64,000 bases of DNA, from NCBI GenBank assembly GCA_050283925.1, contig JBNOAI010000001.1, positions 682,001-746,000 on the forward strand, in the 5' to 3' direction. A model generated the notes under the pieces. That model had not been told where the DNA came from, did no database searches, and worked only from the letters and a program-made list of their open reading frames with translations. Made by a program: the position numbers and the translations under genes. Of this stretch, positions 58,583 through 64,000 are shown one piece after another (positions within the stretch are counted from its first letter, which is position 1; each line of letters starts with the position of its first letter). The DNA is from ZC4RG25 sp023428365 (lineage in GTDB: Bacteria; Pseudomonadota; Alphaproteobacteria; Rhizobiales; Hyphomicrobiaceae).

Positions 58583-60769
58583 CTAATCCCTCAGCGATAA
58601 CCTGACGCGCGGTGGCATGTGCTCCTTCAGCGCCTGGCCGCGTCCCGAGAGGCTCGGGTTTGTCATGAAATACTGGTGAGCGTTGAATGGTTCCTCGCCC
58701 GGACCGGGCTCGATCCTCACCGACGACCCATCCGGCATGATCTCCCAGCTCTGCTGGTTGTCCTTCAGATTCGCAAGCATGATTTGCTCGAGCACCTGCT
58801 CATGCACAGTAGGGTTCTTGATCGGAACCATAGCTTCGACACGTCGGTCAAGGTTCCGCGGCATCATGTCGGCCGAGCTGATATACACCGCGGCCTTCGG
58901 TGAGGGCAGCCCCTCTCCGCGACCGAAGCAATAAATACGGGAGTGTTCGAGGAAACGGCCGATGAGGCTTTTGACGCGGATGTTCTCCGACAGCCCCGGG
59001 ACGCCTGGACGCAGACAGCAGATTCCGCGGACGACAAGGTCGATTTCGACGCCCGCCTGGCTGGCTTCATAAAGTGCTCCGATGATCTGCGTATCGACGA
59101 GTGCATTCATCTTCGCCCAGATGGCTGCTGGACGCCCGGCTTTGGCGTGCTCGATCTCCTCGCGGATGTGCTCCAGCATGCGGGCACGAATGCCGTGCGG
59201 GCTCGCCGCCATCATTTCGAGATCCTGCGGCTTGCCGTAGCCGGTCACGAAATTGAAAATCCGCGCCACATCGCGGCCAATCGCCGGATCGGCGGTGAAG
59301 AACGACAGGTCGGTATAAACCCGCGCCGTCTGCGGATGATAATTGCCGGTGCCGATGTGGCAGTAGGTGGCGACCTCGGTTCCTTCTCGCCGGACCACCA
59401 GACCGATCTTGGCGTGCGTCTTCAGCTCGACGAAGCCGTAGACGACATGCACACCGGCCTTTTCCATATCGCGCGCGAGGTTGATGTTGGTGGATTCATC
59501 GAAGCGGGCTTTGAGCTCGACGACCGCCGTCACCGACTTGCCGGCGTCCGCCGCTTCCTTCAGCGCCTCGACGATCGGGCTTTTCTCGCGCAGCGTCCGG
59601 TAAAGCGTCCACTTGATCGCCATGACGTTGGGATCGGCCACCGCTTGCCGCAGGTATTGCAGGACGGCGTCGAACGACTCGTAGGGATGATGGACGACGA
59701 AGTCCTTGGCGCGAATGGCCGCGAACACGTCTCCGCTGAATTCGCGAATTCGCTCAGGAAAGCGGATGTTGAAAGGCTTGAACAGGAGGTCGGGGCGATC
59801 AGCGACGATCAACTGTTTGGTATCGGCCAGTCCCAACAAGCCGTCCTTCTGGAACACGGATTGCTCGGCGACCTCCAGCTCGTCAATGACGAACTTTCGC
59901 AGGTCCGTTGGCATATCCGAGTCGATCTCCAGACGGATGACATTGCCGCGCCGGCGCCGCTTGAGCTGCGTTTCGTAGGCGCGTGTTAGATCCTCGGCTT
60001 CCTCCTGGAACTCGATATCGCTGTCGCGCAGCACCCGGAATGCGCCCTGATCGAGAATCTGGAAGGTTGGGTAAAGCTCGTCGAGATACAGGCCGATCAC
60101 CGTCTCCACGCGCACGAAGCGGACCATCTTGGTGTCGCTCGGGTCAGTCGGTAGGCGGATGAACCGGTCAAGCTGCGAGGGAATCGGGATCAGGCCGTTC
60201 ATGACCTTCCCGTCCGGATGCAGCATCCGGATCACCATTGTCAGAGCCAGGTTCTGGATGAACGGGAAAGGATGGGCCGGATCGACATTGATCGGCGTCA
60301 GGATCGGGAACAGGCGCGCCAGAAATTCGGCGTCAAGCCAGGCACGCTCTGACGGCTGCAGATCCTTCGCATCGACGAGATGGATCCCTGCTTCCGCGAG
60401 TTCACGGCGCATCGTGACCCAGCAAGCCTGCTTGTCGGCGACGAGACCGCCAGCAAACTCGTTGATGCGCTCGACCTGCTGGGAGGGTGTCAGGCCGTCC
60501 GCGCTCAAGGTCGCGACGCCGGCCGCCACCTGACCGTAAAGGCCAGCCGCGCGCACCATGTAAAATTCATCGAGATTGGAGGCCGAAATCGACAGAAAGC
60601 GCAGCCGCTCCAATAGCGGATGACGCTGGTTCAGCGCCTCTTCCAGCACCCGGCGGTTGAACTGAAGCCAGGAGAGTTCGCGGTTATAAAAGCGCGCCGG
60701 CCCCTGCAGCGGCTCCGAGATCTGATCGTGGCCGTGCTTCGCCTTCAGCTTGCTTTTCGCCGCGCTCAT
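58583..60769 (-). CDS. ppk1: Polyphosphate kinase 1
   Basis: A 728-residue enzyme that transfers the gamma phosphate of ATP to long-chain polyphosphate. The N-domain starts FYNRELSWLQFNRRVLEEA; the catalytic His region is VVRREGTEVATYCHIGTGN; and YTDLSFFTADPAIGRDVARI and AKIGLVVRREG support the phospholipase-D-like active site. Length is normal. It is between hdaA and ppx on the same strand. Linked to phosphate storage and stress, but no pho box was identified. Confidence 0.97.
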   Translation of the reverse strand: MSAAKSKLKAKHGHDQISEPLQGPARFYNRELSWLQFNRRVLEEALNQRHPLLERLRFLSISASNLDEFYMVRAAGLYGQVAAGVATLSADGLTPSQQVERINEFAGGLVADKQACWVTMRRELAEAGIHLVDAKDLQPSERAWLDAEFLARLFPILTPINVDPAHPFPFIQNLALTMVIRMLHPDGKVMNGLIPIPSQLDRFIRLPTDPSDTKMVRFVRVETVIGLYLDELYPTFQILDQGAFRVLRDSDIEFQEEAEDLTRAYETQLKRRRRGNVIRLEIDSDMPTDLRKFVIDELEVAEQSVFQKDGLLGLADTKQLIVADRPDLLFKPFNIRFPERIREFSGDVFAAIRAKDFVVHHPYESFDAVLQYLRQAVADPNVMAIKWTLYRTLREKSPIVEALKEAADAGKSVTAVVELKARFDESTNINLARDMEKAGVHVVYGFVELKTHAKIGLVVRREGTEVATYCHIGTGNYHPQTARVYTDLSFFTADPAIGRDVARIFNFVTGYGKPQDLEMMAASPHGIRARMLEHIREEIEHAKAGRPAAIWAKMNALVDTQIIGALYEASQAGVEIDLVVRGICCLRPGVPGLSENIRVKSLIGRFLEHSRIYCFGRGEGLPSPKAAVYISSADMMPRNLDRRVEAMVPIKNPTVHEQVLEQIMLANLKDNQQSWEIMPDGSSVRIEPGPGEEPFNAHQYFMTNPSLSGRGQALKEHMPPRVRLSLRD

Positions 60770-60854
60770 GCCCTAGCTCCATCCTCTGCCATCAAGCCTC
60801 GAGCCGAAGCTTGTGGCAGGCGTTATGCGACAGGATCATGACGTACGTGACGGA

Positions 60855-61556
60855 TTATGGCGAATCCGGATCGATCTCGTCCGATACATGCTGCGCCAAC
60901 ACCTCGGCGACCAATGCCCTGGTGACTTTACGGCGACTGGCGAGAGCCAGTCTGTCGATCTCCGTCACAGCTTTGGCAATCGCCTCAGTTGATCGCTCAA
61001 TCCGCAGGGCAAGGTAGGATATCACCTGCGGATCAACAGACAGTTGACGATCCGCGAAGAGTTTGACCAGCAACGCTCGGAGTAAGGTTTCGTCCGGAGG
61101 CGAGATATTGAGAACCGGGGCAGCCCTCAGCCGCGACCGCAAATCGGGCAGGGCGATATCGAGTTCGCCCGGAGCAACACGGCTGGTGAGCAGCACCGAT
61201 AGCTTCTGTTCCGCCGCGACGTTGAGGATGTGGAACAGCACACGCTGATCCGCGATGCCGCGGTCAACGTTTTCGACCACAATGGCGCCCTTCTCAGACA
61301 GTTGTGCAACGGCATCTTCGGTAAAGTCGGAAGCTTCCTGCACGTCGGCCCCCGATCGAGAGCGCCAGACGTTGACGAGATGGCTCTTGCCGGAGCCCGG
61401 CGGACCCACGACCGCCATTGCGGAGTGCGGCCAATCCGGCCAGCGATCGATCATGGCGACCGCAGCCTGATTGCTCCCGCTGACGAGAAAATCCTCGGCA
61501 CCCAGAGCACTCCGGTGGGGCAGATCGAGAGCCAGCTGCTGGGGCGCATCGTTCAT
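60855..61556 (-). CDS. hdaA: DnaA-homologous regulator HdaA
   Basis: The ATG at 61554-61556 gives MNDAPQQLALDLPHRSALG, 233 residues; the open frame reads much further upstream inside the permease gene, which is a shadow. QLALDL is the clamp-binding motif that ties Hda to the DNA polymerase sliding clamp. The AAA+ core has VVGPPGSGKSHLVNVW (Walker A) and AIVVENVDRG in place of a standard Walker B. It stimulates ATP hydrolysis by DnaA after replication starts. Start overlaps the permease stop by 4 bp (ATGA), showing translational coupling. Confidence 0.92.
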   Translation of the reverse strand: MNDAPQQLALDLPHRSALGAEDFLVSGSNQAAVAMIDRWPDWPHSAMAVVGPPGSGKSHLVNVWRSRSGADVQEASDFTEDAVAQLSEKGAIVVENVDRGIADQRVLFHILNVAAEQKLSVLLTSRVAPGELDIALPDLRSRLRAAPVLNISPPDETLLRALLVKLFADRQLSVDPQVISYLALRIERSTEAIAKAVTEIDRLALASRRKVTRALVAEVLAQHVSDEIDPDSP

Positions 61557-62659
61557 TTGTCGCCCCCTGCAAGCGTATGCGTTTCGACGACGTTTTCGGC
61601 AGAGCGCCCCTGATAGATCGAACTCGACAGGTAGACTTCCAGCGCAAAGCGAACCAGCACGGCAATTGCGGCACCGACCGGGACTGCCACGAGCACGCCG
61701 ACGAAGCCGAACAGGTACGCGAACACGAACAGCGTGAAGATCAGCCAGACCGGGTGCAGTCCCACCTTCGGGCCAACGACCTTCGGCTGAAACAGCGCGG
61801 AGTCGAGCGCCTGGCCAATGCCAAACACGGCGAGGACCTTGATGAGCGGCAGAGTATCCGGCCAGGCCTGGATCACTGCGACCGATATCGCCGTGATGAG
61901 CCCCAACGTGAAGCCCACGAACGGAATGAAACTCAGCAGTCCCGAGGCCAGACCAATAACCAGGCCATAAGGAATCTCCGCCCAGGTCAGCCCCACCGCA
62001 TACAGCGTACCGAGCATGAGACACACCAAACCCTGCCCGCGGATGAAAGCCGAGACTGCCGCGTTAATTTCAGCGGCGAGACGCCGGATGGTGGGGGCGT
62101 GATCGCGCGGCAGCCAGCCGTCGATTTTCTTCAGCATTGGGTGCCAATCGACCAGCAGGTAGAATACCACCAGCGGCGTGATCAGCAGCAGCGAGATGAA
62201 ATTGACGAGTGCCAGTCCTTGCGCCCAGACGCGCTGGGCAAGAATTCCGACGACGGACGCCCAGTTCCGCGACATCTCCGCTGCTGCGGTGTCGAGCCAA
62301 CCCTGAAATTCCGGGAAGCGGCTGCCCAACCTGGATTGCGCCCAGGTCTCCGCCATGCCTTTCAGGCGGACGAGTTCGTTCGGCAGTGCCTCGGCAAATT
62401 GCTCCGCCTGATTGGCAATGACCGGCGCTAGGAAAACAATCGATGCGATCAGCAGCACCATCATCATGACCACCACCACGGCCGTCGCCAGCACGCGGGG
62501 CAGGCCGAGTGAGCCAAGCCGGTCGGCCAGTGGATTGAGGGCGTAGGCGATCACCATGCCGGCCACGAACGGCAACAGAACGGATCGCAGCACGAGTGCG
62601 GCGAGCACGAGAAGGATGAGGATCGACAGCCAGAAAAGCACTTGCCGTTCGACGCGCAT
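61553..62659 (-). CDS. AI-2E family transporter (PerM-like)
   Basis: A 368-residue integral membrane protein with about eight hydrophobic segments: LFWLSILILLVLAALVLRS at the N-terminus, VVVVMMMVLLIASIVFLAP, and a C-terminal set including WLIFTLFVFAYLFGFVGVLV. The GLTWAEIPYGLVIGLASGLL and PFVGFTLGLITAI segments are characteristic of UPF0118. Members export autoinducer-2-like or other solutes, or Na+/H+ in some cases; the function here is not known. It precedes hdaA with a 4-bp overlap. Confidence 0.9.
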   Translation of the reverse strand: MRVERQVLFWLSILILLVLAALVLRSVLLPFVAGMVIAYALNPLADRLGSLGLPRVLATAVVVVMMMVLLIASIVFLAPVIANQAEQFAEALPNELVRLKGMAETWAQSRLGSRFPEFQGWLDTAAAEMSRNWASVVGILAQRVWAQGLALVNFISLLLITPLVVFYLLVDWHPMLKKIDGWLPRDHAPTIRRLAAEINAAVSAFIRGQGLVCLMLGTLYAVGLTWAEIPYGLVIGLASGLLSFIPFVGFTLGLITAISVAVIQAWPDTLPLIKVLAVFGIGQALDSALFQPKVVGPKVGLHPVWLIFTLFVFAYLFGFVGVLVAVPVGAAIAVLVRFALEVYLSSSIYQGRSAENVVETHTLAGGDK

Positions 62660-62684
62660 TTCCCTCTCCCCCTACATGACGGCG

Positions 62685-63239
62685 TCAGGCTGATGAGCCG
62701 TCCGTCTCATACCCTGCCATATGCCTCAGCCAGCTTTGCAGGTAGACCGCGAGCGAAGCCAGCGTCAGGGCCGCAGTCACCCAGATCAGCAATGTTCGCC
62801 ACAGTCCCGCGCCAAGCCCAAATCCCTCGTCGGCGAGCACGAGAGCAGCCAGAGACAGTTGCGCAACAGTATTCGCCTTGCTGACGATCAACGGCTTGAT
62901 ATGCACCGGATGCCCCATCAACCATGACAGGACAATGGCCATTACAATCAGAATATCGCGCGAAACAACGGCAATAACGAGCCATGACGGCAGCGTGCCT
63001 GACACGCCAAGAGCGATGAAGATCGACACCACGAGCATCTTGTCAGCCAGCGGATCGAGATACGCACCAAGCTCAGTCTGCCACCCGTACCGCTTGGCCA
63101 GAAAACCGTCCACGGCATCGCTGATGCCGGCGATGACAAACAGGATGAAAGCGGCCTGAACCTGTCCAGAGACGAGTAGCCAGAAGACGACGGGGACGAG
63201 CATCGCTCGCCCGAGAGTTATGAGATTGGGAATACTCAA
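62685..63239 (-). CDS. CDP-alcohol phosphatidyltransferase (PgsA-like)
   Basis: A 184-residue membrane enzyme starting at TTG (63237-63239), with a weak ribosome site. The catalytic motif D-G-x2-A-(R)-x8-G-x3-D-x3-D appears in SDAVDGFLAKRYGW and ELGAYLDPLADK, with Lys in place of the usual Arg. Several hydrophobic segments follow. It transfers a phosphatidyl group from CDP-diacylglycerol to an alcohol; phosphatidylglycerophosphate synthase is the most common annotation, but a cardiolipin- or other alcohol-specific relative cannot be excluded. It lies 25 bp upstream of the AI-2E gene on the same strand. Confidence 0.87.
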   Translation of the reverse strand: MSIPNLITLGRAMLVPVVFWLLVSGQVQAAFILFVIAGISDAVDGFLAKRYGWQTELGAYLDPLADKMLVVSIFIALGVSGTLPSWLVIAVVSRDILIVMAIVLSWLMGHPVHIKPLIVSKANTVAQLSLAALVLADEGFGLGAGLWRTLLIWVTAALTLASLAVYLQSWLRHMAGYETDGSSA

Positions 63240-63354
63240 AGGTGAAATCCGATATCCAGAAAAGCTTCGTGGGTCTTATACCCAAGAATGACAGAATGAA
63301 TGATGGGCCGCAAAGTTTGCGGACCTGACCGGCGGGAACGCCGGCGTCGCGACG

Positions 63355-64000
63355 TTAGAACGCTGGCCGCACCTGTACAGTGTCGCCAACCTGGCGCGCG
63401 TCAAAGCCGATCCGGCCGAGGGCTGCCGTGAGCGCCTCCGGGCCGCCCGGATACGCCGCGTCCACATCTGCGCCACGCGCTGAAATACCGCCGACCTCGA
63501 AATCTTCCAGGCCGGGCACCTGGGCCAGCCGCTGACGCACATCCTGCCACTCCCGCATGTTGCGGAATTCGACGTACAAGTGGACGGGCGTCATGCCGCC
63601 GCTGAGCCTTGCACCTCCGCTGGCCATGCCGCCTTGAACGGCTTTCCAGCGTCCCTCCAGCGTCCCTAGGGCGACAACGGCTGCGAGTTCGGCGGCGTAC
63701 GAGACATCGTCGAGCGCCAGCCGCCAGGAACGCTTCAATACGAAGGCGCCAACCGCGTCTCGGCCGGCCAGAGTGACGTTAAGCCGCTTGTTTCCAAGGT
63801 CGGGTTCCGCGAACGCGACAATCACGCGATCTGACGCGAAGGACCGTGTCACGCTGACGAGTGCGTCGCCATCCCCGTCCTTCAGAGCGTTGACGGTCTG
63901 AGCGCCGATCCCCTCTTTCAGTTGGCTCAAACGGATCGGGGTCAGCGCGTGGTCCAGATCCAACCCCGACCATGCGTCGGTCCATGTCCGGCTTCCACGC
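63355..64000 (-). CDS. DUF2066 domain protein, 5' end beyond the window
   Basis: The frame is open to the window edge, so only the C-terminal 214 residues or so are present and the start is missing. The text DLDHALTPIRLSQLKEGIGA, VSVTRSFASDRVIVAFAEP and HLYVEFRNMREWQDVRQRLA matches the DUF2066 family found next to the pgsA-like and AI-2E genes in alphaproteobacteria. An N-terminal signal peptide is expected but cannot be seen. The function is unknown; it is thought to be envelope-associated. Confidence 0.75.
   Translation of the reverse strand, partial: RGSRTWTDAWSGLDLDHALTPIRLSQLKEGIGAQTVNALKDGDGDALVSVTRSFASDRVIVAFAEPDLGNKRLNVTLAGRDAVGAFVLKRSWRLALDDVSYAAELAAVVALGTLEGRWKAVQGGMASGGARLSGGMTPVHLYVEFRNMREWQDVRQRLAQVPGLEDFEVGGISARGADVDAAYPGGPEALTAALGRIGFDARQVGDTVQVRPAF

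Noticed and set aside
60855..62024. A 389-codon frame that would extend HdaA by 156 residues
   Set aside because: The extra part is an out-of-frame reading of the permease gene. The HdaA start with the clamp motif QLALDL and ATGA overlap is clear.
1..64000. CRISPR arrays, tRNA or rRNA genes, prophage, transposases, integron features
   Set aside because: Looked for in gaps and coding regions; no regularly spaced repeats, cloverleaf-like sequences, or transposase, integrase or phage structural motifs were found.

Overview
The window is a GC-rich chromosomal segment from an alphaproteobacterium, most likely a member of the Hyphomicrobiales (Rhizobiales) near the Nitrobacteraceae/Xanthobacteraceae. 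That placement is an inference from gene content and order: an AI-2E/PerM permease followed by hdaA, ppk1 and ppx; an lpt-rpoN-ptsN block; a class I lysyl-tRNA synthetase; an infC-rpmI-rplT-pheS-pheT block; a Cys-nucleophile PHB depolymerase; and a GST protein resembling FzlA. I found no tRNA or rRNA genes, CRISPR arrays, prophages, transposases or integrases. Most genes are core functions, with small accessory patches between them.

Layout. 1-6.1 kb: a small minus-strand catabolic group (amidohydrolase cut by the window edge, 2-hydroxyacid dehydrogenase, malonyl-CoA-synthetase-like ligase), then a secreted protein of unknown function, an MFS transporter and a Nudix hydrolase. 6.2-13.6 kb: a fused indolepyruvate:ferredoxin oxidoreductase, two periplasmic binding proteins without permeases, a thioredoxin-like protein and a glycosyltransferase. 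13.8-17.1 kb: a membrane GT2 glycosyltransferase and glycerol kinase, followed by an inverted pair of palindromic repeats. 17.3-23 kb: the translation block, with an unknown membrane protein between pheS and pheT and an infC that appears to start at AUC. 23-31.3 kb: glycosyltransferase, alpha/beta hydrolase, a coiled-coil lipoprotein with 96-bp repeats, a sugar-nucleotide-type SDR, queG, an FzlA-like GST, uppP and ptsN.

31.3-43.3 kb: a 671-bp gap where hpf would be expected, then rpoN, lptB, an unusually long LptC-LptA fusion and rnd; next an orphan CoA-transferase subunit, an SMP-30 lactonase, a TerB-like protein, a small Lys/Gly-rich exported protein, lysK and a parvulin. 43.3-53.7 kb: secA preceded by a 41-codon leader ORF, a carbamoyltransferase, map, radC, a membrane zinc peptidase, phaZ, a GST and a CDF transporter. 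53.7-64 kb: rimO, a bactofilin fused to a cadherin/CSPG-like repeat, a CbpA-type DnaJ, ppx, ppk1, hdaA, an AI-2E-family permease, a CDP-alcohol phosphatidyltransferase and a DUF2066 protein cut by the window edge.

The strongest candidates for something undescribed are the bactofilin-CSPG fusion (55212-55862), the secA leader ORF (43532-43657), the AUC start of infC (22974) and the LptC-OstA-OstA fusion (34440-36437). All homology statements come from reading motifs by eye; no database search was run.
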